Shown: positions 8,649 through 17,800, counted from the first letter of the stretch. The stretch is DNA of 64,000 bases from Streptomyces clavifer (GCA_014651175.1 BMWJ01000002.1:248001-312000), one strand, 5' to 3'. Translations and numbers: made by a program. The notes: generated by a model from the letters alone, not told the origin.

Positions 8649-9326
8649 TCAGCCCTTTTCGCGCTGGTGGTACGTCGTACGCGTGTGCTCCGTGTGCGCC
8701 CGCATGACCTCGGTCGCCCGCAGTTCGTCCCGCGCCGAGATCGCCTCGATCAGCGCGCGGTGCTCGATCCAGGACTGGGTGCCGCGCCGGCGGGCCACCG
8801 GCGTGTAGTACCAGCGGACCCGGCGGTCGACCTGCGCGGCCAGCTCGGCGAGGACGAGGTTGCCGGCCAGCTCCATGACCTTCGCGTGGAAGGCCGTGTT
8901 CGTGGCGACGGCGAGGTCCACGTCGTCCGCGGCGACGGCCCGCTCCCCCTGGGAGCAGAGCTCCTGGAGGGCCTCGATGCCCGCCCGGCCGGAGTTGGCC
9001 GCGGCGAGCCGGGCGGCCTCGGCCTCCAGGAGCGTACGGACCGAGAGCAGCTGGTCCGCCTCCTCCTCGGTCGGCTCGTGGACGAACGCGCCCTGCGCGG
9101 GGCGCAGATCGACCCAGCCCTCGGTGTTCAGCCGCTGGAGCGCCTCCCGCACGGGCTGGCGCGACACGCCGAGGTGCCCGGCCAGCTCGCTCTCGACCAG
9201 ATGCTGCCCGGGGCCGAGCGCCCGCGTGGTGATCAGCTCCAGGAGCGCGTCGTAGACGCGCTCGCGCAGCGGGCCCGGCCGTTCGAGCTTCGGCACCGTC
9301 CCTTGCGGCAGTCCTGCGGACAACAT
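8649..9326 (-). CDS. GntR family transcriptional regulator, FCD-type (FadR subfamily)
   Basis: A 225-residue regulator. The N-terminal winged helix (about residues 18-75) has GPGQHLVESELAGHLGVSRQ and VREALQRLNTEGWV. The all-helical FCD ligand domain follows, with metal-site residues expected in DVDLAVATNTAFHAKVMELAGN and EHRALIEAI. FCD regulators bind small carboxylic acids. ATG at 9326 has GGAGGGGG six bases upstream. A sequence reading ACTGTAGACGATAGG on the minus strand lies about 30 bases before the start and recurs upstream of the fdhD region, making it the best operator candidate. The gene follows the ketosynthase gene by 88 bases. Confidence 0.9.
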   Translation of the reverse strand: MLSAGLPQGTVPKLERPGPLRERVYDALLELITTRALGPGQHLVESELAGHLGVSRQPVREALQRLNTEGWVDLRPAQGAFVHEPTEEEADQLLSVRTLLEAEAARLAAANSGRAGIEALQELCSQGERAVAADDVDLAVATNTAFHAKVMELAGNLVLAELAAQVDRRVRWYYTPVARRRGTQSWIEHRALIEAISARDELRATEVMRAHTEHTRTTYHQREKG

Positions 9327-9356
9327 CGCGGTCCCCCTCCGGGCGCCGGGCAATTG

Positions 9357-9371
9357 CCTATCGTCTACAGT
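9357..9371 (-). promoter_or_regulatory. Candidate GntR operator, site 1
   Basis: ACTGTAGACGATAGG on the minus strand matches ACTGTAGACAATATC at 10593 in the first nine bases and in ATA. It also overlaps a GTCTAC-A-GTCTAC direct repeat on the plus strand. Its location just before the GntR gene fits autoregulation. Confidence 0.5.
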
Positions 9372-9414
9372 CTACCGAGCACAATGCCCCACCGGGGAAC
9401 GATCGGGTGCGCGC

Positions 9415-10365
9415 TCACGGGCAGCGGATCACCTGGCCCGCGTAGGAGAGGTTTCCGCCGAAGCCGAAGAGCAGGGCCGGCGCACCGCTCTCGACCTCAC
9501 CCCGTTCCACCAGCTTGGACAGGGCCATCGGGATCGACGCCGCCGAGGTGTTGCCCGAATCCACCACATCGCGCGCGATGACCGCGTTGACCGCACCGAT
9601 CTTCCTGGCGACCGGTTCGATGATCCGCAGATTGGCCTGGTGCAGCACGACTGCGGCGAGGTCCTCGGGCGTGATGCCCGCCCGCTCACAGACCTTGCGC
9701 GCGATGGGCGGCAGCTGCGTGGTCGCCCAGCGGTAGACGGACTGGCCCTCCTGCGCGAAGCGCGGCGGCGTGCCCTCGATGCGCACGGCGTTGCCCATCT
9801 CGGGCACCGAACCCCACAGGACCGGGCCGATCCCGGGCCGGTCACCGGTACCCGGGTCGGCGACGACGACGGCCGCCCCCGCGCCGTCCCCCATCAGGAC
9901 GCAGGTGGTGCGGTCGGTCCAGTCGACGATGTCGCCCATCTTGTCGGCGCCGATGACCAGCGCGCGGGTGGCGGCACCCGCCCGGATCGCGTGGTCCGCG
10001 GTGGCGAGCGCGTGGGTGAAACCGGAGCAGACCACGTTGATGTCCATCACGGCGGGCGAACCCATGCCGAGGCGGGCCGCGACCCGGGCCGACATGCTCG
10101 GCGAGCGGTCGATCGCCGTGGAGGTGGCGACGAGGACCAGGTCGATGTCCGCCGCCTGGAGTCCGGCCGTGGCCAGCGCCTTCGCGGCCGCGTGCGCGGC
10201 CAGCTCGTCCACCGGCTCGTCGGGCCCGCCCACATGCCGGGTCTTGATGCCCACACGGCTGGTGATCCACTCGTCGCTGGTGTCGACCATGGCCGCCAGG
10301 TCCTGGTTGGTGAGCACCTTGGCAGGCTGATAGTGGCCGAGCGCCACGACACGTGAGCCGGTCAT
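9415..10365 (-). CDS. 3-oxoacyl-ACP synthase III family protein (FabH-like)
   Basis: A 316-residue thiolase-fold enzyme with the full FabH triad: Cys113 in VVCSGFTHAL, His242 in VVLHQANLRI and Asn272 in DSGNTSAASIPMAL. It should condense an acyl-CoA with a malonyl donor or transfer acyl groups. ATG at 10365 has GAGGGG upstream. It lies outside any fatty-acid synthase operon, between a GntR regulator and fdhD, so it is probably an accessory paralogue rather than the housekeeping FabH. Both flanking intergenic regions carry the same candidate GntR site. Confidence 0.9.
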   Translation of the reverse strand: MTGSRVVALGHYQPAKVLTNQDLAAMVDTSDEWITSRVGIKTRHVGGPDEPVDELAAHAAAKALATAGLQAADIDLVLVATSTAIDRSPSMSARVAARLGMGSPAVMDINVVCSGFTHALATADHAIRAGAATRALVIGADKMGDIVDWTDRTTCVLMGDGAGAAVVVADPGTGDRPGIGPVLWGSVPEMGNAVRIEGTPPRFAQEGQSVYRWATTQLPPIARKVCERAGITPEDLAAVVLHQANLRIIEPVARKIGAVNAVIARDVVDSGNTSAASIPMALSKLVERGEVESGAPALLFGFGGNLSYAGQVIRCP

Positions 10366-10693
10366 GTACGGGTTCCCCTCGCTACTGATGGCAGGAACCA
10401 CCCAGTCTTGGTTGCTACCGATCGGTACAGGGGCACGTAACCCCACAGGAATATGGGCCTGAGCTTGGAGCGTCTTGAAGCGCTTCCTGGGAACTCCCAC
10501 CCCCACCCGCACCCTCACCTCCGCCGCGGGCCACGACGGAGGTGCCGCATGGCACACCCCATCCCGCCACGGGGCTCAATCCCCCAAAGCATACTGTAGA
10601 CAATATCCTGTCTTGCCACCCACGCTCGGTACTCCCAGCGAACAGGGAGCCCCTGTCGACGACACCCGGGCAGGCAGCCGGGTGGATCAGTGA
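10366..10693. other. Divergent intergenic region before the fdh remnant
   Basis: About 330 bases between the ketosynthase start and the fdh remnant hold no convincing gene. The region is less GC-rich than its surroundings around 10590-10615, where the second candidate GntR site lies. A promoter for the ketosynthase gene should also be here but has no clear consensus. Confidence 0.5.
10593..10608 (+). promoter_or_regulatory. Candidate GntR operator, site 2
   Basis: ACTGTAGACAATATCC lies 100 bases before the fdh remnant and 228 bases before the ketosynthase start. It matches site 1 at 9357 in 12 of 13 core positions. FCD-type GntR proteins often bind sites of this TGTAGACA kind. Confidence 0.5.
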
Positions 10694-10843
10694 GTACGGC
10701 GCGGAGTCCGCCGCTTCGGTGCGGACGCCGCCCAGGACAACGAGACCGTCGAGGTCACCTCGCCGCACGACAACCCGGTGGCCCGTGGCAACCTCTGTAT
10801 CAAGGGCCGTTTCGGCTTCCAACACGTACAGAATCGGGATTGA
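10694..10843 (+). pseudogene. C-terminal remnant of a formate-dehydrogenase Fe-S protein
   Basis: Reading in the frame that ends at the TGA at 10841 gives [20 protein letters not shown] followed by [18 protein letters not shown]. This resembles the end of the molybdopterin/4Fe-4S segment of formate dehydrogenases, where the cluster Cys (GNLC) precedes a KGRFG motif. An in-frame TGA at 10691 and loss of the preceding CxxC part show that the rest of the gene is missing. The stop is six bases from the fdhD start, as expected for a former fdh-fdhD operon. The similarity is from memory of the family, not from a search. Confidence 0.6.
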
Positions 10844-10848
10844 CGGCT

Positions 10849-11697
10849 ATGGGACGGGTCACCGAGCGTCGCCGCACCATCCGCATCCGGGACGGGGCCG
10901 TCACCACGCGGCCCGACACCCTCGTCGCCGAGGAGCCCCTGGAGATCCGGCTGAACGGCAAGCCGCTCGCCATCACGATGCGCACCCCGGGGGACGACTT
11001 CGCGTTGGCCGCCGGCTTCCTGGTGAGCGAGGGTGTGATCGGCGAGGGCTCCGAGGTGCAGTCGATCGCGTACTGCGCCGGGGCGACGGCGGACGGCGTG
11101 AACACGTACAACGTGGTGGACGTGCGGCTCGCGCCCGGCGTCGAGGTCCCCGACATCACGCTGGAACGCAATGTGTACACCACGTCGTCCTGCGGGCTCT
11201 GCGGCAAGGCGAGCCTGGACGCCGTACGCACCACGACCCGTCACCCGGTCGCCGACACTCCCCCGGTCCGGGTGGAGCCCGCACTGCTCTCCGCCCTCCC
11301 CGACCGGCTGCGCGAGGCGCAGCGGGTCTTCGACCGGACCGGGGGTCTGCACGCCGCCGCCCTGTTCTCGCCGGAGGGCGAGCTGATGGACATCCGGGAG
11401 GACGTCGGCCGGCACAACGCGGTCGACAAGCTCGTCGGGCGGGCACTGACGGACGATCGGCTGCCGCTCTCGCAGTCGATCCTGCTGGTGTCGGGCCGCG
11501 CCTCCTTCGAGCTGGTGCAGAAGGCGGTGATGGCCGGGATCCCGATGCTCGCGGCGGTCTCGGCACCGTCGTCGCTGGCCGTGGACCTCGCGGCCGAGAG
11601 CGGACTGACCCTCGTCGGTTTCCTGCGGGGGTCGTCCATGAACGTGTACGCGGGTGACCACCGCATCCTCCTGGAGGCCGCGGTGGGCCAGGGCTGA
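10849..11697 (+). CDS. fdhD: Formate dehydrogenase accessory sulfurtransferase FdhD
   Basis: The protein has 282 residues, normal for the family. FdhD passes sulfur from a cysteine desulfurase to the Mo-bisMGD cofactor of formate dehydrogenase. The paired cysteines of the catalytic loop are present in [10 protein letters not shown] (Cys115, Cys118), followed by [20 protein letters not shown] and [15 protein letters not shown], all family signatures. ATG at 10849 has only a weak ribosome-binding site but lies six bases after the stop of the fdh remnant, so it was probably coupled to it. No intact formate dehydrogenase is present in this window; a client may be encoded elsewhere. Confidence 0.95.
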   Translation: MGRVTERRRTIRIRDGAVTTRPDTLVAEEPLEIRLNGKPLAITMRTPGDDFALAAGFLVSEGVIGEGSEVQSIAYCAGATADGVNTYNVVDVRLAPGVEVPDITLERNVYTTSSCGLCGKASLDAVRTTTRHPVADTPPVRVEPALLSALPDRLREAQRVFDRTGGLHAAALFSPEGELMDIREDVGRHNAVDKLVGRALTDDRLPLSQSILLVSGRASFELVQKAVMAGIPMLAAVSAPSSLAVDLAAESGLTLVGFLRGSSMNVYAGDHRILLEAAVGQG

Positions 11698-11781
11698 GGC
11701 GGCCCGCCCGCTGCACGGGTCAGGGGTCCGGCCGGCGGGGAGCGCCCCCTGCGCCGACCGGGCCCTCTCCTGCGTGACGGC

Positions 11782-11991
11782 TCAGTCGCCCACGGAGCCG
11801 TCCTTCACCGCGGACACGAACGACGACCAGTCGTCCGCCGCGAAGGTGAGCGCGGGGCCGTACGGGTTCTTGCTGTCACGTACGGGAATCACGGCGGTGA
11901 AGCCGCAGGCAACCTCAAGACACTGGCCGCCGTCCTGGTTGCTGTAGCTGCTCTTGCGCCAAGTTGCTGCGGTCAGGTCGAGGGATCGCAC
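11782..11991 (-). CDS. DUF397 domain protein
   Basis: A 69-residue protein with the DUF397 consensus: ATWRKSSYSNQDGGQCLEVA, then VIPVRDSKNPYGPALTF and a final W-S-F-V segment. These small proteins are encoded beside XRE/DUF5753 regulators across Streptomyces and are thought to antagonise or partner them in developmental control. GTG at 11991 has GGAGG seven bases upstream and overlaps the end of the XRE gene by 19 bases, so the two are coupled. Confidence 0.93.
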   Translation of the reverse strand: MRSLDLTAATWRKSSYSNQDGGQCLEVACGFTAVIPVRDSKNPYGPALTFAADDWSSFVSAVKDGSVGD

Positions 11992-12815
11992 GGTATTTCC
12001 TCCAGGATGCGCAGAATGAACTTTCGCGAGTCGGATGGTGACAGAGCCAGATCGCGCACCGAATCGTACGCACGTTGCAGCCGCTCAACCGGTGCAGTTT
12101 CCTCGACGAGTTCGCCCCTGTACCCGTTTTCGGCATAGGCAACGGTACGTCCCTCAGGCAGTCGGAGAAACATCACGTCCGCGTTGGTGAGGCCATGCAA
12201 CCCCGCACCGAACGGTGCCACCTGCACTGTTACATCATCCCGTTCTCCCACCTCTCGCAGATACTCCAACTGCTGCCGCCACTGCTGCGGATCGCGCAGC
12301 GGTGTCCTCAACACTGCTTCCGAGAGGATGGTCCGGAACTGCGGTGGGTCTTCATCAGCCAGCAGTTCCCGCCGCCCCATCCGTGCCTCAACCTGTTGGT
12401 CCAAGGCATCGCCCTTAAGGCCGCCCGCCGCCAGAACCTCCCGCGCGTACCCAGGGGTTTGCAACAACCCCGGCAGCACGCTCACAGCGAAGTGCCACAG
12501 GCTCGTAGCCTCCGCCTCCAGCGCCATGTACCGCCGGTACCGCTCCTTGAACTGCGTCTGGTCGCTGATCGCCAGTTCCCACAACGCCAGCAGCAGCCCC
12601 GGTGTCCCGTAGTACTGGTCCAGCGCCTGCACGACCTCCGGCCCGCCGACCGTCTCGCCCTTCTCCATCTTTCCGAACAACGACCAGTCCCAGCCCAGCC
12701 GTTCGCCGAGCTGCCGCAGACTGTCGCCGCGCTCGGTACGCAGGTGCCGCAACTCCTCCGCGAACCGTGCACGTGGTTCCCTGCTGCGGCCCGAAACCGC
12801 CCGCCTCGTCGGCAT
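11973..12815 (-). CDS. XRE family regulator with DUF5753 domain
   Basis: The 280-residue protein starts with a helix-turn-helix (FAEELRHLRTERGDSLRQLG, ERLGWDWSLFGKMEKGE, about residues 19-60). A DUF5753 domain follows, with the typical LWHFAVSVLPGLLQTPGYAR, ILSEAVLRTPL and DVMFLRLPEG landmarks. ATG at 12815 has GGAGG four bases upstream; longer in-frame extensions lack support. It pairs with the overlapping DUF397 gene downstream. Such pairs are numerous in Streptomyces and each is usually specific for its own partner. Confidence 0.93.
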   Translation of the reverse strand: MPTRRAVSGRSREPRARFAEELRHLRTERGDSLRQLGERLGWDWSLFGKMEKGETVGGPEVVQALDQYYGTPGLLLALWELAISDQTQFKERYRRYMALEAEATSLWHFAVSVLPGLLQTPGYAREVLAAGGLKGDALDQQVEARMGRRELLADEDPPQFRTILSEAVLRTPLRDPQQWRQQLEYLREVGERDDVTVQVAPFGAGLHGLTNADVMFLRLPEGRTVAYAENGYRGELVEETAPVERLQRAYDSVRDLALSPSDSRKFILRILEEIPCDPST

Positions 12816-12989
12816 CGTGTCCTCCGTGGAACGTGTGGAACGTGGCTCACCCGCCGGGGAAGCACACCCCGCCCTCGGTGTGTCGCACCTCTGACCAGGC
12901 CACTCTCGTAACGAGCCCCTCACGCACCGTATCCACGGGTGCGGGGGCGGGCAGAGGAATCCGCGAAAGCACAACCGAAGGAAGACACC

Positions 12990-13295
12990 ATGACGCCGCC
13001 GCAGAAGCCGCCCCTCCCCCACAGGACGCCCCAGGCCAACACCCCCGCCTCCAGAACAGGACACACGGCAACGGCCAAGGCCCAGGAGGCCGTGGCCGCA
13101 CGCGACGACCTCGCCGCCGCGCTCAGCGGCGCCGGTGTCCAGCTGCCCACGATGGATGTGCGTACCCCGTGGCCGGACACGGACGGCGACGACAGCGCAC
13201 GGCCGACCCGTTACGCCCTCGTCCACCTCGGCGTCTGCTCCGCTCCCGTGGCGCACGCCCTCGCCGCGGTGATCAGGAAGGGAGCGGCCGGGTGA
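12990..13295 (+). CDS. Hypothetical protein, 101 aa, beside the XRE/DUF397 pair
   Basis: No family was recognised. The first 35 residues are rich in Pro, Thr and His and look disordered. The rest (AQEAVAARDDLAAALSGAGV and YALVHLGVCSAPVAHALAAV) looks like a small alpha/beta domain. AAGGAAG precedes the ATG. It is divergent from the XRE gene and overlaps the next gene by GTGA. Small genes in this position often belong to the same XRE/DUF397 neighbourhood. Confidence 0.65.
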   Translation: MTPPQKPPLPHRTPQANTPASRTGHTATAKAQEAVAARDDLAAALSGAGVQLPTMDVRTPWPDTDGDDSARPTRYALVHLGVCSAPVAHALAAVIRKGAAG

Positions 13296-13558
13296 CGGAT
13301 ACCGGCGCCCTCTCCGTCGGGGCGGCCGTGCACGACGGCGACAGCGGCCGGGTGGGCCTGGTGATGGGCCACGAGGGTCCCTACCTCCAACTCCGCCCGC
13401 TCGGCGGTGGCCGCGAGTGGGACGCGGACCCGTCCCGCCTACGGCCGCTCGGCCCGGCCGAGCTGCTGAGCGCCCGCGTCGCCGAGGCCAACGCCCGCAG
13501 CCGTACCGACCTCGGGCTCAGCGACATACGGGGTGCCCCGCAGGGCGGCGCCCGGTGA
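13292..13558 (+). CDS. Hypothetical protein, 88 aa, coupled to the preceding gene
   Basis: GTG overlaps the previous stop (GTGA). The sequence VGAAVHDGDSGRVGLVMGHE, LQLRPLGGGREWDADPSRLR predicts a small beta barrel (Tudor/SH3-like), a pattern common in Streptomyces proteins of unknown function. A short helical tail follows. The IS630 remnant begins just downstream. Confidence 0.65.
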   Translation: MTDTGALSVGAAVHDGDSGRVGLVMGHEGPYLQLRPLGGGREWDADPSRLRPLGPAELLSARVAEANARSRTDLGLSDIRGAPQGGAR

Positions 13559-13574
13559 CGGCACAGCGAAGCAC

Positions 13575-14190
13575 CGCAGCCATTGGTCAGAACTCATTGG
13601 GTCCACTCGTCGAGGACACGTCGGCGTGCGGAGCTTTGAGGTAGCCGGTGACGATGCGGAGCCGGCGCTGTGGGCGGTGGAAGAACCTGCTGGTTTCAGC
13701 AGTATGTTCGGCCTGGCGGGCATGCGACAGCGTTTGAGGTCGGCGGCGACCGGCTCATCCGGGTTCAGCCCGGGTGATTATGACGGCAAGAAATGCAGCT
13801 CGGTCTCGCCCTGTTAGCCGGCGAGCCAGGCCCCGATGGCCCTTCCAGCAGCGGCCCGGGTACCGCTGGACGATCAGGTGAACCTTGTGGCCGAGGTGCC
13901 CGACGAGGAGGTGCCACATGGCCTTCGCATCGAACGACACGGTGAAGGCCATGAAGTGCATCCGGCCCTTGGTCCTGATCACGGACATCACGTTGGCGGA
14001 GAACAGGTTCCCGGTTTCAGCGGGCGACCGGCGTCCGCCCCTGCTCACCCCAGGTACAGCCGGTGACCTGCTACAAGCAGATGCCGACCTGGTCGCCGAA
14101 GAGAACCTCGGCGTTCTCCGCCTCCCGCCCCTGGCCCGGATCGCCTGCCCGGTCTCAGACAGGACCTCCGGTCCAGGCCCTGACCCCAGA
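13575..14190 (-). pseudogene. Degenerate IS630-family transposase
   Basis: Fragments in order on the minus strand are AEVLFGDQVGICL-stop-QVTGCTWGEQGRTPVAR, then (frame change) NVMSVIRTKGRMHFMAFTVS and GHKVHLIVQRYP. Next is ELHFLPS-stop-SPGLNPDE, where the catalytic-site tyrosine codon has become TAA, and finally HTAETSRFFHRPQRRLRIVT. These align with the DDE domain of IS630 transposases (DQVG, DRHP and ELNPDE regions). At least three stops or frameshifts make it non-functional. No terminal repeats were identified. It marks the border of the toxin island. Confidence 0.8.
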
Positions 14191-14218
14191 GAAACAGAGG
14201 CCATTCCAGGCGAAATTC

Positions 14219-14470
14219 TTATCGCTCATTGTCGCGATGCCCTCGCTTACGCAACGTCCTTGCGATATCGATATCTTGCTGGAGTGCACTGAGGCGTAGA
14301 GGTGTCCTCGAGTCGTCCAAGACAACGACGTGAAGGCGATCGCCGACCTGTGGTGGACGAGTATCAGCGGAGCGCCACGACGGGTGCTTCACCTGGTCAA
14401 TGAATCCAGTAGCACCGGATTCGGCCACGTCGACTTGTGAACCGACCGAGGCCACGGCCGTGATGATCAC
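14219..14470 (-). CDS. Small S1-like (OB-fold) protein downstream of the RHS toxin
   Basis: The 83 residues read VIITAVASVGSQVDVAESGA, then TGFIDQVKHPSW, PPQVGDRLHVVVLDDSRTP and a helical tail. The order of strands and the G-D-x-V/L-V-V-x-D pattern resemble an S1 RNA-binding domain. GTG at 14470 has AGGAGG five bases upstream; an in-frame ATG at 14494 would add MVNHQEVD but has a weak site. It follows the candidate immunity gene by 80 bases on the same strand and uses less GC-biased codons than core genes. It could be a second immunity protein or a relic of a former toxin cassette. Confidence 0.6.
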   Translation of the reverse strand: MIITAVASVGSQVDVAESGATGFIDQVKHPSWRSADTRPPQVGDRLHVVVLDDSRTPLRLSALQQDIDIARTLRKRGHRDNER

Positions 14471-14550
14471 GTCGACCTCCTGATGATTTACCATGTTCCA
14501 GCGGGGACCATGACCCCTGCTTCACTCTCCCTCTCCGACGAGATCTAGAA

Positions 14551-14835
14551 TCAGTAAACCTCCGAGATGATCGAACCTCGACTCAGTGCCTTTACCGATT
14601 CCCCAGCAAGAAAGACCCTGGCCGTGCCGGGAGGGTCGAAAAAGTCGACGCTGCTTCCGTACCGCTCGATTGCCTTGAGAGTGATGAGTGAGTCGGCGGA
14701 AACCTCTTCAGCGCCATCTGGCCCCAACGTCTGACCGACACGGGCGATGCCGCTGATACATCTTGCAGTACACACACCTCCCTGGTCACTGGAACGCTCA
14801 ACCTCATAAATTTGCAGCCTACTAGGTTCGGCCAT
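14551..14835 (-). CDS. Candidate immunity protein, EF-Tu domain-2-like
   Basis: The protein has 94 residues. ATG at 14835 lies inside the last codons of the RHS toxin (14-base overlap), with GGAGG in the toxin coding sequence nine bases upstream. This is the standard place for a cognate immunity gene. The sequence RLQIYEVERS, GGVCTARCISGIARVGQTL, then PPGTARVFLAGESVKALSRG follows the beta-barrel pattern of translation-GTPase domain 2. Immunity is inferred from position; the fold is inferred from the pattern. Codon use is less GC-biased than in core genes. Confidence 0.65.
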   Translation of the reverse strand: MAEPSRLQIYEVERSSDQGGVCTARCISGIARVGQTLGPDGAEEVSADSLITLKAIERYGSSVDFFDPPGTARVFLAGESVKALSRGSIISEVY

Positions 14836-17800
14836 ACTTGTACGCCTCCGCGACGAATTGTGATATCTGGTCTGGTGAAAGCTTCGGCACATCCCATTCC
14901 AGAGCATCAGTTATGCCGCCGATGCTTCGCACCTTGGGGATGTGTATTCCCATTTCTGCGAGAATACTTGACGCCGCCCCCGAGGGGAGCTCGACACTGG
15001 CGAGCTTGGCAAGCTGCGATGCGGGCAGGCCCACAGCGATCTCCGCTTCGGCTCGAATGACACCTCGTTCAAGCGGTATTCCCTCCAGGGCGCCGCGCGG
15101 GAAGAGCTGAACGATTCCTTCGCCGAATTGATCTGAATGCCTGGCAAATAGGGTAGCAACGCCAGGATCTGTCGACGTAGGAGTGTAACCCGAGGCTTGA
15201 GTCCCATCGCTGGCATCGTATCCGCGAGTGGTGCCACGGAAGAGATGCTCCTCCTCGGGGCAACCGAAAAGACCATAAGGGTCGATCCATGCATGAGGAT
15301 TCGAAACGTAAGCCACTGGATTGGGTGCCGGTGCGAGCCCAAGCGGGTCGGGTGTTAGATATCGAGCCGTTTCCGGATCATAATAGCGGTGGAAATTATA
15401 ATGGAGAGCGGTCTCTGGATCGAAATATTGTCCAGGGAAACGGAGTGGCGTGTAAGCGGAGCTATCAACTGGCCAGGAAGTCACGCCCCAAAGACTGCTG
15501 CGCGCGCGCCAAGCCTGGACCCCTGCTTCATCTATCAGCTCACTCGGGCCGCCGACCAGATCGGCAACAATCGCAAAAAAACGCTCGTCAATAACTTTCT
15601 GTGACGAGCCCGGTGCAAGAACACGTTCCTCTTGGCTCATTGGATGCAAGCCATCATGGGACCACGTCAATGCAACCGAGTTGGACAGCGAATCAGTCCT
15701 GGTGATTTGTTCGCAGAGGGTGGCACCATCCCAAGTGAAGGTGGTCTGCTCCAGGACGCCGTGCCCGTCCTCACTCATACGCTGTTTGGCTGTCCGACGG
15801 CCCAGAGCGTCGTACCTGTACCGCCATGTAACGCGGTCGGGTGAGGTCGCCGAGCACATGCGGTTCTCGGCATCCCACTCGAAGCGCCACGTCTGAGGTT
15901 TGCGCGAGATACGAGTCTTACGGCGGACGGTGATGCGACCGAGTGCATCGTGTTCGTAGTGGACATTTCCTGCGCGAGCGATTTTGGTGCCGGAATATAT
16001 ACGAGAACCTATCGCGTCCTGGCCAGGATGCACTGTCGGCCAGGAGGCTTCGGTCTGGTTGCCTGCATAGTCGTAGGCGTAGCGTTCCGTCCAGCCCGCT
16101 GCCTGGACGGTGGTGATGCGGCCGACTGCATCGAGCTCGAAGGTTTTGGTGCCGGATAGTTGGTCGGCAAGCCCGGTCAGGTGCCCGTCGGCGCGGTAGG
16201 TGTAGTCGCGGCGTTGGATGCTGCGGCCTGCTCCGGTGACCTGCTGGGTGCTGAGGCGGCCCATGGTGTCGAACTGTGAGGTCAGGCTGACGCTGTCGCC
16301 GATGTGGCGGGCGGTCTCCTGGCCTGCCGCGTCGTGTTCGAAGGTGAGGACGCGACCCGAAGTGGTGAGTGAGGTGCGCCGTCCTGCCGCGTCATACGTC
16401 CAGGTGCTGACCGCACCGCTGGGGGTCGTGCGGCCGGTGCGGCGTCCGAGCCGGTCGTACTCGTACGTCATCGTCCGGCCGTTGACGGTCTCGGAGACGA
16501 GGCGCCCGTAGCGGTCGCGTAGGTAGGTGAGGGTGGCATCCGCGTTGACGGCCTCGGCGAGCTGGTCGGAGAGGTCGTAGGCGAAGGTGGTGACGGCTCC
16601 TGCGGCGTCCTTGGAGACGATCCGGTCCAGTTCGTCCCGCTCGTAGCGGGTGGTCTGGCCGAGGGCGTCGGTGCGTGCCGTGAGGCGCCCTGCCATGTCG
16701 CGGTCGTAGGCCAGGGTGCGGTTGTCGAAGTCGGTCTCGGATATGAGGTGTCCGGCTGCGTCGTAGCTGTAGTTCCAGGTCAGTCCCTGGGGGTTGAGGA
16801 CCTGGGTGAGGCGGAGTTCGTGGTCGTGGGCGAATTCGTAGCGCACGCCGTCCGGGCCGGTGCGGGCGGTCATGAGGTCGAAGTGGGTGTACTCGAATCG
16901 GGAGACAGCGCCCAGGGCATCGGTATGGGTGAGGCAGTTTCCCTCGCCGTCGTACGTCCAGGACTGTGTCGTGCCGTCCGCGTCGGTGCGCCGGGACAGT
17001 TTGCCCTCGACCGTCCATTCGAGGCAGGTGACCGCGCCGAGCGGGTCGGTGAGGGTGACCGGGCGCCCGAACGCGTCCCGGGCGACCTGGGTGGTGGCGC
17101 CGAGCGGGTCGGTCACCCTGAGCGGCAGACCGGCCTGGTCGCTGCGGATGTGGGTCGTGTCGCCCAGTGCGTCCGTCACGGAGGTCGCGTGGCCGGCCTC
17201 GTTGTAGATGGTGCGTGTCACCGCGCCGGAGGGGTCGGTGACGGCAAGGCGGTTGCCACGTTCGTCGTACTCCTGACGGACCACGGTCCGATCCGGATTG
17301 GTGACGCGGACCGGCAGCCGGAAATCGTTGTATTCCACCGACAGTTCCCGGCCGTCCGGGCGGACCGCGGAGGTCACCTGCCCTGACTCGTCGTACGCGA
17401 AGCGGTTGGTCCGGCCGAGTGGGTCCGTGCGGGACAGCAGGCGGTTGTAGCGGTCGCGTTCGAAGCGGGTGGTCGCCCCCAACGGGTCGATCTCTGCGGC
17501 CACCTGGTGGCTGTCGTTGATGACGTAGCGGTGGACGGCTCCACTGCTGCTGGTGACGGTCGTGACGCGCATCCCGCTCTCGGGATCAATGCCGTCGTAA
17601 TCCAGGCGCAGCGCCATGTGGCCTGCCGCGCCGCCTTCGGCAATGCACCGGTCCCGGCCGTCGTAGGCATAGTCGTACCGGCTGTCGTTGGTGTCGGTCC
17701 AGGAGGTGACCCGGCCACGGTCGTCGTAGGCGAACCGGAGCGGGAGCCCTGAGGAGTTGATGACTTCGGTGAGGTGACCGTCGGTGTAGCGGTAGCGGAG

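Noticed and set aside
9364-9376. GTCTAC-A-GTCTAC considered as a recombination or IS end repeat
   Set aside because: No mobile gene is adjacent and the sequence is better explained as the GntR operator shared with 10593.
10542-11657. A 371-codon plus-strand frame over fdhD
   Set aside because: fdhD in another frame has all family signatures; this frame is a shadow.
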